From the IMG/VR virus record IMGVR_UViG_3300003691_000007, positions 1 through 53,734 of that record: a DNA stretch of 53,734 bases. The stretch is one strand, 5' to 3'. Below the pieces are notes generated by a model. That model was not told the origin of the DNA. It saw only the letters and a program-made list of their open reading frames with translations, and searched no databases. Shown piece after piece: positions 7,995 to 15,897 of this stretch; the stretch's first letter is position 1; each line of letters starts with the position of its first letter. The position numbers were made by a program, and so were the translations under genes. The DNA is from a virus.

Positions 7995-10900
7995 TTAAAG
8001 TGTTACATCAGCCTGTAGCTGTTCCTCTCCCATGTCGTACTTATAGAAAGTAACCCCATGCCATAGTCCGGTATATCCAGCCCCCCAAGGTCCAACCCTC
8101 CCCATGTGTAACTTGGTGCTGGCTGCGAAACCTTTATCACCAGTATAGGCAACAGGAGTATTTACCACTCCATTATACCCGACCTGAGTCTCCGATCCAT
8201 TCCAGCGCAACCCTGTCTTGAAAGGAAGAATAAAATCATTAACTCCGTCAATACCTAAAGATCTAGAGTAAGTAATGGGTGAGCCTGAATTAGAGAGTAT
8301 TTCTACTGTAGAAGCTATTTGGAGGCCGTGACCGTAAAAAGTACCTTCATCAGTGGAAAGCGGGTAAGACTTGCTTCCATGAGTACCATCAACGCCAAAC
8401 AACTTAAACTCACCTGTAAACCCTCCAGCATCATTAGTTATAAGATCATCCTTTTCCCCTTCCCAATAAGATTCATTACGAGTCTCACCACCTTTAATCA
8501 GGCCAGAGTTTACTCGCTCAGGGAATGTTTGATCTTTCTCAACCTGAACCCAATCTACGATGCAAGATGCCTCAGCGCCCGTGAGTGTTGACGTTACTAC
8601 TCCGGCATAGTTAAACAATGCTGGTGCTATCTTCATGTGTAAGTCCGTATACGCCACACCGATATCATCATAATTTAAAGTAACCTTCCACCAATCGCCC
8701 TCCCTATCTACCCGATACTTTCCATTTGTAATGGTATGCTCGTGCATACTCCCATCGTCTGTTGCAAGCCCAAGTATCATAAATTCTGTGCTGGTGCTTT
8801 TAAGGTAAATACCTACCCGCCTATACGTGTTTGTGTCAGCCTTTACAAAAACCGTTGCACCATGCTTTCTTCCAGCAATTACAACTATATTTGGAGCGTC
8901 AAAGGTGGCAATCCAGCTAGAATCATCATCCTGCATCCTCCACGCAGTATTTGGCTGGCCATCTATTCCTACCTCTGTCTGGTCAAGCTGGTGAGTGCCA
9001 AAGGCTGTCCACGTAGAGAAATCTCTATAATTCGCAGCAGCCACGGCATTTGTTCCCGCTCTCTGAGTAAGCAACCAAGGGTGGTCATCTAATGACGCAG
9101 GTAAAATATCTGAACCTACCGACTCAGTAACTATGTTACCGACAAATGTATTCCCGTTCTCTGTTGTGAACGTAGCTATTCCTGGCAGCGTCTTCTGTAC
9201 AGATAGTATCTCAATATCGTACGTGTCATTTGAAGATGCCTGTATTCTGACTTCATTTTTAGCATCAGGAATAAATACATTCTCTACAATAGTATCCTCG
9301 TTTAAATAACCTGAGCCGACTATATAAGCACCAAGACTTCCTGTTCTTATATACACGCCACCATTAACGTGATTAAACATTCTTACCCTCACATAGTACT
9401 CAACACCGTCCTCCCAATTAAATGTGGTGTAGCACTTTTTATAAGCACAATTAGTCGCGCTTAATATTCCTGCATTCTCTGTCCATCCTGCCTCAAGGGT
9501 CCAATCACCATTAGCAGGATGTGTCCATAGCTCTATCCCATCTGGCGCTCCATTTGGTACATACTCCGATGGATTTTGATCAACTTTCCCTGTGACATCC
9601 TCAATCATTAGGTTGTGAATGTTGCCAGTGATGACTATTGTTGTTGAGTTGGTACTATTTGCTGTGGTTGGTAGTCCTGTTGTCACCCTGTTAATGCCAT
9701 CGTTTGTTAAAGTGCTAAAGGAAAGACCACCTGACGTTCTAACTGTAGAGCCTGCCTCACCCTCCATTGTTAATACATATTCATTCCCAGCAATAGGAGT
9801 AAAGGACTGACCTTTAGGATGATTTGACCCAATAACAATGTTTTCAACTGTTCTACTTAAGTCAGAATTAACTACATTATTAACAACAACATTAGGGTTC
9901 TTTGTGTTGAACCATTTGTAGCCGGTGGTAAGAGACTGAACAGAAACAACCTCAACGTCCATGTGAATCGGTGTTCCTCCATTTTGAAATCTTATGTTAT
10001 TGGCAGAAGTGGCTGTAAACGTACCGCTGTACAGTCCATTTCCTGAACTGCCTATAACATTATTAATCATAGGCCCTCCATTGCCAGCTTGGACTGTAGT
10101 ATTTCCTGAAACATGATTCGTAACTAAAACCTCAACGAAATAAGAATCACCTTCTACCCAATCAAAGGGTACTTCAGCAGCCGACCACCCAAGGTTAGGG
10201 TCAGGGTAGTTGATAGTGGCTACGCCATTTAACGCTGTCCACACTAACTGTCCTGCAAATATCCAATCCCCATCCGGAGGGTTAGCCCATAGCTCTTTCC
10301 CATCGGCAGGGCCTACAGGAACATACTCGGCTGGGTTAGTGTTGGACTGGCCTGTTACATTCTCCACTAAGAGTTTCTGGAAATATACAGGCGTACTATC
10401 TCCATTGTTTTGGGAGACAACCATAGCCCGTAAAGTAGATATAGCAGCGCCGCTCGGCACAGTACCCGTGACGCTATACTTTACCCATTCTGTAGATAGT
10501 AGCTGCTGTGGGAAGTCTCCAATTATGGTATAAGGGGAAACTCCTAACTGTAACCTAAGCCCGCCTTTATTGGTTAGTAACTGGGCCGCATCCACCCGCA
10601 TCTCACAAGATATAGTAACAGTCATACCCTGTGAATCTGGAAGTCCAGCGCCAGAGTCTAAGAGAATACCTACATAGGTAGCAAAAGTATTAGCGTCCGA
10701 GGCGATAGAGTTATAAGTCTTTATAGGAGTTCCCGTGAAGGACACATTCTGCCACCCCGCACAGTCCTCGGAGTTATACCCTTTCCTGTGTATAAGGTTC
10801 TCAACCATTCTCCCGCCACGAAAGGGAGGAAGTTCGGCTGGTGATTCCACATATTTACCATCGTGATCCAGGACCATAACAGCCGAAGTGCCGGTGTACT

Positions 10901-11039
10901 CTACTTCATACAGCCCGGTCGAATCAAACAAATCTTTCTCTAAAGGGAAGTAAACCTTTGTTAATGCCTCGGCATCCTCACTAAACAATGCACCCCTCAG
11001 TACGTTGCTTATTACGTTTGATAATACGTTTCTAATCAT
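7995..11039 (-). CDS. Large fibre / receptor-binding-type tail protein
   Basis: A 1014-residue, Gly/Thr/Asn-rich, beta-strand-rich protein. The N-terminus is helical (MIRNVLSNVISNVLRGALF). Two related modules occur at roughly residues 232-400 and 487-640, each opening with NPxEYVP...DGxELWxxPxxGDW and containing W-x-x-G...Y(F/Y)V-V...FNHV-G. The rest resembles carbohydrate-binding or concanavalin-like repeats (WQNVSFTGTP; VDWVQVEKDQTFPER), and the last 100 residues look like a LamG-type end (GLWHGVTFYKYDMGEEQL). The probable role is host-surface binding. Its place next to lysis genes, away from the tail genes, suggests an exchangeable adhesion module. Confidence 0.75.
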   Translation of the reverse strand: MIRNVLSNVISNVLRGALFSEDAEALTKVYFPLEKDLFDSTGLYEVEYTGTSAVMVLDHDGKYVESPAELPPFRGGRMVENLIHRKGYNSEDCAGWQNVSFTGTPIKTYNSIASDANTFATYVGILLDSGAGLPDSQGMTVTISCEMRVDAAQLLTNKGGLRLQLGVSPYTIIGDFPQQLLSTEWVKYSVTGTVPSGAAISTLRAMVVSQNNGDSTPVYFQKLLVENVTGQSNTNPAEYVPVGPADGKELWANPPDGDWIFAGQLVWTALNGVATINYPDPNLGWSAAEVPFDWVEGDSYFVEVLVTNHVSGNTTVQAGNGGPMINNVIGSSGNGLYSGTFTATSANNIRFQNGGTPIHMDVEVVSVQSLTTGYKWFNTKNPNVVVNNVVNSDLSRTVENIVIGSNHPKGQSFTPIAGNEYVLTMEGEAGSTVRTSGGLSFSTLTNDGINRVTTGLPTTANSTNSTTIVITGNIHNLMIEDVTGKVDQNPSEYVPNGAPDGIELWTHPANGDWTLEAGWTENAGILSATNCAYKKCYTTFNWEDGVEYYVRVRMFNHVNGGVYIRTGSLGAYIVGSGYLNEDTIVENVFIPDAKNEVRIQASSNDTYDIEILSVQKTLPGIATFTTENGNTFVGNIVTESVGSDILPASLDDHPWLLTQRAGTNAVAAANYRDFSTWTAFGTHQLDQTEVGIDGQPNTAWRMQDDDSSWIATFDAPNIVVIAGRKHGATVFVKADTNTYRRVGIYLKSTSTEFMILGLATDDGSMHEHTITNGKYRVDREGDWWKVTLNYDDIGVAYTDLHMKIAPALFNYAGVVTSTLTGAEASCIVDWVQVEKDQTFPERVNSGLIKGGETRNESYWEGEKDDLITNDAGGFTGEFKLFGVDGTHGSKSYPLSTDEGTFYGHGLQIASTVEILSNSGSPITYSRSLGIDGVNDFILPFKTGLRWNGSETQVGYNGVVNTPVAYTGDKGFAASTKLHMGRVGPWGAGYTGLWHGVTFYKYDMGEEQLQADVTL

Positions 11040-11281
11040 TGATCCGTCCAGGTTGTTTTGATAGTCGCTTCAAGTTCTTCTGATCGCGCCTGTCTGCGAA
11101 TGGATAATACCTTGAGCTTGCTCATTGTCGTTTCATTCAAGCACAAGAGCTCATTTTTGGCTATTTTGGGGTAAATTCGGTAATCTGGTGGCAATTCCAA
11201 TGGAACCTGCCTATATTCAACTTTTGTAAAGCAGCCAGTTAAGCTACTCAAAATGACTATAATCAGGGTTAACTTCTGCAT
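11036..11281 (-). CDS. Rz1-like outer-membrane spanin lipoprotein
   Basis: An 81-residue protein with a short lipoprotein signal (hydrophobic stretch ending SLTGC, Cys17) and a mature part containing a proline segment (PLELPPDYRIYP). It overlaps the upstream inner-membrane spanin gene by 38 nt in another frame, the classic Rz/Rz1 arrangement. Outer and inner spanins join across the periplasm to fuse the membranes at the end of lysis. The last bases overlap the fibre gene start. Confidence 0.75.
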   Translation of the reverse strand: MQKLTLIIVILSSLTGCFTKVEYRQVPLELPPDYRIYPKIAKNELLCLNETTMSKLKVLSIRRQARSEELEATIKTTWTDQ

Positions 11282-11501
11282 CTTTCACCTCCGCGGCCTC
11301 TTTCTTTCGTACTTCTTCAACGGCCTTATTCACTTTTGCTCTTGAGCCGCGCTCGATAGCATCATTTGTTACCTGGCGCTCAAGTTTATTAATCTTCCGG
11401 GTTCTAAGTTTCGACCAAATAGCAAGGCCACTCACCAATACAGCAAGTATCCCAGCGCCAATGAGCTTTGCTTTACTCAGTAACAGGTTCAATAGTTTCA
11501 T
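11244..11501 (-). CDS. Rz-like inner-membrane spanin
   Basis: An 85-residue protein with one N-terminal transmembrane helix (residues 12-30, LIGAGILAVLVSGLAIW) followed by a charged coiled-coil stretch (INKLERQVTNDAIERG...VRKKEAAEVK). The N-in topology with a periplasmic coiled coil is the i-spanin pattern. It overlaps the holin-like gene at its start and the lipoprotein partner gene at its end. Confidence 0.75.
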   Translation of the reverse strand: MKLLNLLLSKAKLIGAGILAVLVSGLAIWSKLRTRKINKLERQVTNDAIERGSRAKVNKAVEEVRKKEAAEVKDAEVNPDYSHFE

Positions 11502-11694
11502 GTGTAATAAACCTCAAATAAATGTTAATCATGCTTGTTGATAATGCCAGGGTAAACATGACGTAAATATAAGCATCATCGCCCATAGTGCTTTTAAGCA
11601 TCGGGAACACCAGTTCAACGGCTGCAATTATCGCTGCAAGTACTGGCATGAACGCATTAAATCGAATTGTTCTTGATTCTGACCATTTTTTCAT
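11473..11694 (-). CDS. Holin-like two-helix membrane protein
   Basis: 73 residues with two predicted membrane segments (about 16-34, PVLAAIIAAVELVFPML, and 43-62, YIYVMFTLALSTSMINIYL) joined by a short polar turn, with a basic N-terminus and polar C-terminus. Size, topology and position between the endopeptidase and spanins fit a holin that sets the time of lysis. No family signature was recognised, so the class is inferred from context. Confidence 0.65.
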   Translation of the reverse strand: MKKWSESRTIRFNAFMPVLAAIIAAVELVFPMLKSTMGDDAYIYVMFTLALSTSMINIYLRFITHETIEPVTE

Positions 11695-11696
11695 AG

Positions 11697-12002
11697 TTAT
11701 ATACTCTTCGGATCGTATTCAACGTGGATATGTGTCTTGTGTATAATCACTTGGTAACCAAGACCAAGCACATTTGATAGCTTTTCCGCTGCTTCAAAAA
11801 TTTGAGAGTCAGAAAAATACCGCGTCCTTAGATCAACTGCCATTCCGTAGTAGTGAAAACTCCACTTTGAATGATCTCCGTCTAACCCCGCAGTAACTAC
11901 AAGCTCCTCACCCAGTTCACGCCATATCCTATCAGCCTGGATAAGAACCTTACGCATTTTAATGTTAATGCCCCTAATGTTTACACCATCTTTAATCTTC
12001 AA
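11697..12002 (-). CDS. Endolysin: M15-family peptidoglycan peptidase
   Basis: A 101-residue enzyme with the zinc-binding pattern of M15 peptidases: SFHYYGMAVDLR (His50, Asp57) and HIHVEYD (His93). Such phage enzymes cleave peptide stems in peptidoglycan (L-alanyl-D-glutamate or D-Ala-D-Ala type). It is a bare catalytic domain with no signal peptide or wall-binding module, so it would need the holin for export. The start is a TTG overlapping the upstream TGA. I accept it because a strong ribosome site (AAGGGAG) lies just upstream; the first ATG is 15 codons in. Confidence 0.85.
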   Translation of the reverse strand: MKIKDGVNIRGINIKMRKVLIQADRIWRELGEELVVTAGLDGDHSKWSFHYYGMAVDLRTRYFSDSQIFEAAEKLSNVLGLGYQVIIHKTHIHVEYDPKSI

Positions 12003-12472
12003 TCTCTCTCTCCCTTATATATACCACAAGCAATAAGACCTTCTTCAGTCTTCCTTACTCTTGTTTCTAATTTTTCCGAGCGCTCTTCGGACCTGTTCAT
12101 GTGTTCCGTCAGGCCCTTTAATTCGTGCATAACAGGATCAAACCCTGCTTTTATAGCCTTTTCCACATCATCTTTCGTTGTTACAGTTAGTTGAAGTGCA
12201 TGAACCTCGCCTAAAACCTTTTGTATTTCATTCATAACATGATGGTTTTTGTCTCTATGTTCCCGGTCCACTCGTTCGGACCTATCAATCGCTTCAGTAT
12301 GCTTTCGGTCAATCTTGTCGTGGATAGAGTCTTTAAGCTCTGAAACTTTACCGGAGTTCATAGCATCTCCATCTTCTATTTTCTTGTGTATTCGCCTGTT
12401 TGTAGCGAGCCATCCGACTGTTGCAGCTAAAATCCATCCGCTGACTATCGATAACCAGTGCTGTATTTCCAT
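11999..12472 (-). CDS. Membrane-anchored coiled-coil protein in lysis cluster
   Basis: 157 residues: one N-terminal membrane helix (residues 6-24, WLSIVSGWILAATVGWLA) then a long, highly charged helical region with repeated Asp/Glu/Lys/Arg/His heptads (SELKDSIHDKIDRKHTE...; EERSEKLETRVRKTEE). It lies between a lipoprotein and the endopeptidase. It could be a second spanin-like or holin-regulating protein, or a structural component. No known family was recognised. Confidence 0.6.
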   Translation of the reverse strand: MEIQHWLSIVSGWILAATVGWLATNRRIHKKIEDGDAMNSGKVSELKDSIHDKIDRKHTEAIDRSERVDREHRDKNHHVMNEIQKVLGEVHALQLTVTTKDDVEKAIKAGFDPVMHELKGLTEHMNRSEERSEKLETRVRKTEEGLIACGIYKGERD

Positions 12473-12474
12473 GC

Positions 12475-13197
12475 CTATTCACCACAGCCTTCATCTGCCG
12501 GATCACATGGCAAATAGTTTATATCATCTGAGTCTTGCCGGCCTGAGTTACTGTTATCAACATCATCAGAGTCTATCCTGCCTGAATTGATTGTCGTGCC
12601 ATCGCCTGATCTATCACCGTCACCATTGTTGTCACCTATCACATAACCGTCACCGTAAGTAACGTCCTCGCTTGATGTGTCACCCAGGTTCCCGCCTACG
12701 GTAAGCACAGAGCTTGTGTTGCTTGTTGTGTTGACTGAGTTATCGGTGTCACCATAATTGCCGCTGACAATAAATGATGTACTCGATGATGTATCCATTC
12801 CCGCAATTGTATTAGCAACACCAACGATTGTTCGTTCTGTTGATTCTACGGAGACTTTACTTGTGAAGAAATTTGTAACGAGTCCAGCATAAGGAGTAAG
12901 TACTTTTATTGCCTGAACGTAAGGATTTTGCTTTTGTACGGGCCTGGGAATGGCTTGAGCTGGCGCATTATTGCCACCACACGACACAGAGAGCGATTCC
13001 ATCCCTGAAATAGTCAATGTTTCTCCAGGTTTAGCCTTTAGTTCAAAACATGGCCTTGATGCCAGTTCAAACGCTCGCGCCTGATTCCTTTCGTAAACTA
13101 CGAGAGATTCCTTGTAGTTCGGGTCAATCCTTTCCTGGGTGCTAGAACACCCGGCCAGAATAAATGCAGCTAATATTAAGAGAATTGTTGATCTCAT
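12475..13197 (-). CDS. Late lipoprotein with Gly-Asp-rich tail
   Basis: 240 residues from the ATG at 13197 (preceded by GAGGTCAGGAAA). The longer open frame would bury the lipoprotein signal, so it is rejected. The signal is a hydrophobic stretch ending LAGC (Cys17). The middle has two Cys and a hydrophobic segment (VLTPYAGLVTNFF). From about residue 145 it becomes low complexity with recurring GN-GDT, GDG and DSDD units (GNYGDTDNS, GNLGDTSSE, DNNGDGDRSGDG). Such tails occur on phage lipoproteins next to lysis genes. The role is unknown; it is the first gene of the late block. Confidence 0.7.
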   Translation of the reverse strand: MRSTILLILAAFILAGCSSTQERIDPNYKESLVVYERNQARAFELASRPCFELKAKPGETLTISGMESLSVSCGGNNAPAQAIPRPVQKQNPYVQAIKVLTPYAGLVTNFFTSKVSVESTERTIVGVANTIAGMDTSSSTSFIVSGNYGDTDNSVNTTSNTSSVLTVGGNLGDTSSEDVTYGDGYVIGDNNGDGDRSGDGTTINSGRIDSDDVDNSNSGRQDSDDINYLPCDPADEGCGE

Positions 13198-13231
13198 TTT
13201 CCTGACCTCGGATTGTTTTATTGTACCGCTA

Positions 13232-13260
13232 ATTCTACAGTGCGAGGCATTTTGCCGCAA
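13232..13260 (-). promoter_or_regulatory. Candidate late promoter
   Basis: On the minus strand, TTGCGG and TAGAAT are separated by exactly 17 nt, about 35 bp upstream of the first late gene at 13197. It reads as a moderate sigma70-type promoter at the head of the whole late block and is the only good candidate I found for it. Confidence 0.5.
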
Positions 13261-13373
13261 ACAGTCGGAGATTTATTGAAATACGCCTTAAAATATCCCA
13301 TTGTGGGTATTAAATGTTTCCGGTAACGTCTATATTATGGACCTATATTAAACGAACACCCAGGAGCGCCAGC

Positions 13374-13613
13374 ATGAAAATAGATTACCAACTTTGTTCA
13401 GAAGAAGTTAAAGGCCAAGAACCTTTGCTTGTGCTGAATAATATCGAGTACCACAGTTTGAATGGCCACATTATAGCCATATCACACAATTTGAAGAAGG
13501 CACGACACATGCACTGTAAATCAATCGATAATGTTATTAAAACAGGTCAGTACGCATTGATTGAGTTGCGCGGCAGCATGTGTCAGGCATTTTTAAGAGA
13601 CTATCCAGGTTGA
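13374..13613 (+). CDS. Small unknown protein, first gene of plus-strand block
   Basis: 79 residues from the ATG at 13374 (CAGGAGCGCCAGC upstream). An earlier in-frame ATG at 13314 lies inside the promoter region and lacks a ribosome site. Mixed alpha/beta composition with His/Cys (KKARHMHCKSID; GSMCQAFLRDYPG) and no known motif. Diverging from the late block and opening a group of tiny genes, it is probably expressed early. Confidence 0.6.
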   Translation: MKIDYQLCSEEVKGQEPLLVLNNIEYHSLNGHIIAISHNLKKARHMHCKSIDNVIKTGQYALIELRGSMCQAFLRDYPG

Positions 13614-13623
13614 GGGAAATACA

Positions 13624-13836
13624 ATGACTAACTTTACAGAAACAGCAAAAAAAATAGCCTTGGAAATAATTGAAGAAATTAAGCAAGGTGGAAGCGATGA
13701 TTTAAGCGAGATGCTATTAAGTGTTAAATCTCATGCTTATGAAATAAATAACAAACACGATGAAGAATTGTCGGGCGAGGTTTTGTCCGAAATTTTCAGA
13801 TTATGTTCAATTAAATTAACTGCTACAGACAAGTAA
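13624..13836 (+). CDS. Small acidic helical protein
   Basis: A 70-residue protein with GAGGG before its ATG, following the previous gene by 10 bp. Helical and acidic (KIALEIIEEIKQGGSDDLSEMLL; HDEELSGEVLSEIFRL), with no Cys before Cys near residue 63 and no membrane segment. Function unknown; its position suggests an early host-interaction protein. Confidence 0.6.
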   Translation: MTNFTETAKKIALEIIEEIKQGGSDDLSEMLLSVKSHAYEINNKHDEELSGEVLSEIFRLCSIKLTATDK

Positions 13837-13920
13837 AGTGCCACTCTCAAGCAAACATAGGCAAACAGCCCTAAAAAATGTGTAAGGATAAGCTGAAGGA
13901 AATGAATCTTAAATAATATA

Positions 13921-13958
13921 GTAAAACGCTTTACGTTAAATATATAGCGTGGTACTAT
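13921..13958 (+). promoter_or_regulatory. Promoter with overlapping palindrome
   Basis: TTTACG (13930-13935) and TACTAT (13953-13958) are spaced by 17 nt, a good sigma70 layout 38 bp before the gene at 13996. The -35 overlaps a palindrome, GTAAAACGCTTTAC (13921-13934), and ACGCT/AGCGT arms (13926-13930 and 13946-13950) bracket the spacer. This looks like an internal promoter under operator control. Confidence 0.5.
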
Positions 13959-13995
13959 AGATTTACTGAAACAAACAACAGAAAAGGCCAGAAAA

Positions 13996-14541
13996 ATGAT
14001 TACATCTAACTTTATATACGGAACAGCGGCAAATAACATGCACGGTGATTTAAACGAAGCGATAGAAGCGAATGTCTTAACAGAAAAAGAAGTTAGCGCT
14101 TATCTCAGCATATCAAGTTGTATAATGAATGGAAAAATATACAAAGACGAATATCCAGAGTTGATACAATTTAAACTTGATGAGTTCTTCAAAAGAGACG
14201 TTCTCGACTATGAAGACTTTTCTAGAAAATGCAAAGAACTTAGCGGCGACAAGGATGTAACCGTTTGCAATCCTGATCTTTTTGGTTCTGGAAGGCGCTG
14301 TTATTATACAAATGATGGAAAAACGATTGAAGTTAGTTTTGTAAGCAGGTTTGAAAAAAAAGAACTAAGACCTCACGCGAGAACTCTTACTGAATATATC
14401 GGCGAGGAGTTTAACGGCTCGCAAAAGTCCTTTGCTTCCGCTCAAAAAGTTCAACCGCCCCAAGTCACACAATGGCTAGATAAGAAATTCATTGTTGTAA
14501 ATGATGTACTTTATAGTGAAAGACGTGAACTTGTGAAATAA
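13996..14541 (+). CDS. Unknown protein with possible C-terminal DNA-binding segment
   Basis: 181 residues behind its own promoter. The N-terminal two thirds is mixed, with acidic helices (KEVSAYLSISSCIM; KLDEFFKRDVLDYEDF). The last 45 residues (a GSQKSFASAQ segment, then QVTQWLDKKFIVVNDVLY and SERREL) resemble the short helix-turn-helix tails of some Cro/YdaS-like phage proteins: a sequence-specific helix (PPQVTQWL) followed by a beta hairpin. It could regulate the two divergent control regions. That function is inferred only from the tail. Confidence 0.6.
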   Translation: MITSNFIYGTAANNMHGDLNEAIEANVLTEKEVSAYLSISSCIMNGKIYKDEYPELIQFKLDEFFKRDVLDYEDFSRKCKELSGDKDVTVCNPDLFGSGRRCYYTNDGKTIEVSFVSRFEKKELRPHARTLTEYIGEEFNGSQKSFASAQKVQPPQVTQWLDKKFIVVNDVLYSERRELVK

Positions 14542-14557
14542 ATGTGAATAATTTTGC

Positions 14558-14580
14558 CCCGGAATCATTAAGGTTCCGGG
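14558..14580 (+). terminator. Hairpin between plus-strand genes
   Basis: CCCGGAA (14558-14564) and TTCCGGG (14574-14580) form a 7-bp stem with a 9-nt loop, followed by ATTTAA. The U run is weak, so it is at best a partial terminator separating the gene at 13996 from those after 14622. Confidence 0.4.
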
Positions 14581-14621
14581 ATTTAACCCAAAACTTACTT
14601 TAATTAACAAGAGAAATAATC

Positions 14622-14894
14622 ATGAATATATCATTAAACCTCGAATCTACAAGCATACAGGCGCTTACTGAAGAGTTATGTGTTAAGACAGCAGATGATA
14701 ACATTGTCGGCTATATTAACGTCACAATGCCTGAAACTAGCATTACTGACAGTGATAATGTTAAGTCTTTAGTAAGAAAGATTAACAATGTAACTAACTT
14801 AGTCTGTAGTGCAATAACCATTAGCACTGATGATACTTCGGATATCTTAACAGCCCTGGTAGAGTTGGTGAATGAGGTGAAGGCATATGAATAA
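14622..14894 (+). CDS. Small unknown protein
   Basis: 90 residues, Thr/Ser/Val-rich with alternating strand character (NISLNLESTSIQALTEEL; VGYINVTMPETSITDSDN) and a helical end (DILTALVELVNEVKAYE). AAGAGAAATAATC precedes the ATG. It overlaps the next gene by 8 nt. No recognised family. Confidence 0.6.
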   Translation: MNISLNLESTSIQALTEELCVKTADDNIVGYINVTMPETSITDSDNVKSLVRKINNVTNLVCSAITISTDDTSDILTALVELVNEVKAYE

Positions 14895-15084
14895 TGCAAT
14901 CTTACTGAAAGTTGAAGTTAGCGACCGCGATTCTGGCGATGTGGTTAGTGCTGCGGAGTATAAAGCGGCTGCAATCTCTTTGCTTGATTCTATTACTGAC
15001 GATATGCTTTTATCTGACGAGCCGTTTATTGTTTTCACCACTCCCAATAAGAAGGTTATCGGATTTGTGGAGAGTTTGCCATGA
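14887..15084 (+). CDS. Small unknown protein
   Basis: 65 residues with a beta-type start (NNAILLKVEVSDRDSGDVV), a helix (AAEYKAAAISLLDSI) and a final hairpin (PFIVFTTPNKKVIGFVESLP). It overlaps both neighbours by a few bases, so it belongs to a tightly coupled operon. It may form a complex with its neighbours; function unknown. Confidence 0.55.
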   Translation: MNNAILLKVEVSDRDSGDVVSAAEYKAAAISLLDSITDDMLLSDEPFIVFTTPNKKVIGFVESLP

Positions 15085-15257
15085 ACTCTTATCGAGTAGT
15101 TGATAAGACGGCAGCCGCGTCTTACAAAGATTATCCTGGCTACAAGCAGTTTTTCATTATCAACGGCAATGACAATGTGATTCACTCTACATACAACACA
15201 CTCAAAGAGGCGCTTAATGTTGCCTTTGAATTAAATCTAAAGGAACAAATGCAATGA
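15081..15257 (+). CDS. Small unknown protein (58 residues)
   Basis: Starts with an ATGA overlap of the previous stop and ends with another ATGA overlap into the next gene. The sequence MNSYRVVDKTAAASYKDYPG continues into a strand (YKQFFIINGNDNVIHS) and a helix (LKEALNVAFELNLKEQ), resembling a compact beta-beta-alpha fold. The precise overlaps at both ends support translation. Function unknown. Confidence 0.6.
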   Translation: MNSYRVVDKTAAASYKDYPGYKQFFIINGNDNVIHSTYNTLKEALNVAFELNLKEQMQ

Positions 15258-15751
15258 CAAATACTAACATAAAAGACGATGGTTCGCACCCAACTCACGC
15301 GATACTAAATGAGATATCTCAGTTATCACAATCAATATTTCTCGATGTTTTTCCCAATGGCCACTTTGAATCCGTTGTACGTGAATCATTTACGCCAGGC
15401 CTGACATTAGTGCTTAGATTGTTCTCTGTTAAGGACGTTACACAACTCCAGGGCCGGAGAAGACTAAACGACCCAATGAGGTTTGTTATCTCTGTACGCA
15501 TTGTAAACGATCAAATTCAGTCAAAGTTAATCAGTGGTGGAATATCTAAGATCAATGATCTATCGGATATCGGCTTTATTCGTGAGCCTGACTCTTTTAA
15601 AGCCGGCAAAACATCGAGCATGGAAAGATACGCCAAGATATTCCGAACAAGTGTTGAATCGATGCGCTGTAACTTCCTTAACGCCTACTTAGAAAATGCT
15701 TTGTTTGATAGCGAAAGGTTTGATTCTAAATATTTTATCGAGGAGATATAA
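15254..15751 (+). CDS. Unknown early protein
   Basis: A 165-residue mixed alpha/beta protein. It has a helical start (HAILNEISQLSQSIFLDVF), a basic middle (LQGRRRLNDPMRFVISVRIV) and a helical end with a single Cys (SMRCNFLNAYLENALF). The stop overlaps the next start (TAATG). No motif recognised; the basic middle could contact nucleic acid. Confidence 0.6.
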   Translation: MTNTNIKDDGSHPTHAILNEISQLSQSIFLDVFPNGHFESVVRESFTPGLTLVLRLFSVKDVTQLQGRRRLNDPMRFVISVRIVNDQIQSKLISGGISKINDLSDIGFIREPDSFKAGKTSSMERYAKIFRTSVESMRCNFLNAYLENALFDSERFDSKYFIEEI

Positions 15752-15897
15752 TGAAATCATCTGAAAGAGTTAAGAAATTCCGTGAGATAAAGGAAAAACA
15801 CGGCATGAAGCGCCACGAAATCTATTTAAGGAAAGGTGAGATACAGAAAGTAAGAGCATACGTTGAACAGCTTAGACTTGCGGGAACCGAAAAATAG
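15751..15897 (+). CDS. Tiny basic helical protein (48 residues)
   Basis: MKSSERVKKFREIKEKHGMK continues RHEIYLRKGEIQKVRAYVEQ and ends LRLAGTEK. GAGGAGATATA precedes the ATG, which overlaps the previous stop. The pattern of a basic start, short strand (RHEIYL) and helix (QKVRAYVEQLRL) recalls ribbon-helix-helix or antitoxin-like DNA-binding proteins, so a regulatory role is plausible. Its 3' end overlaps the convergent VRR-NUC gene by 26 bp. Confidence 0.6.
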   Translation: MKSSERVKKFREIKEKHGMKRHEIYLRKGEIQKVRAYVEQLRLAGTEK

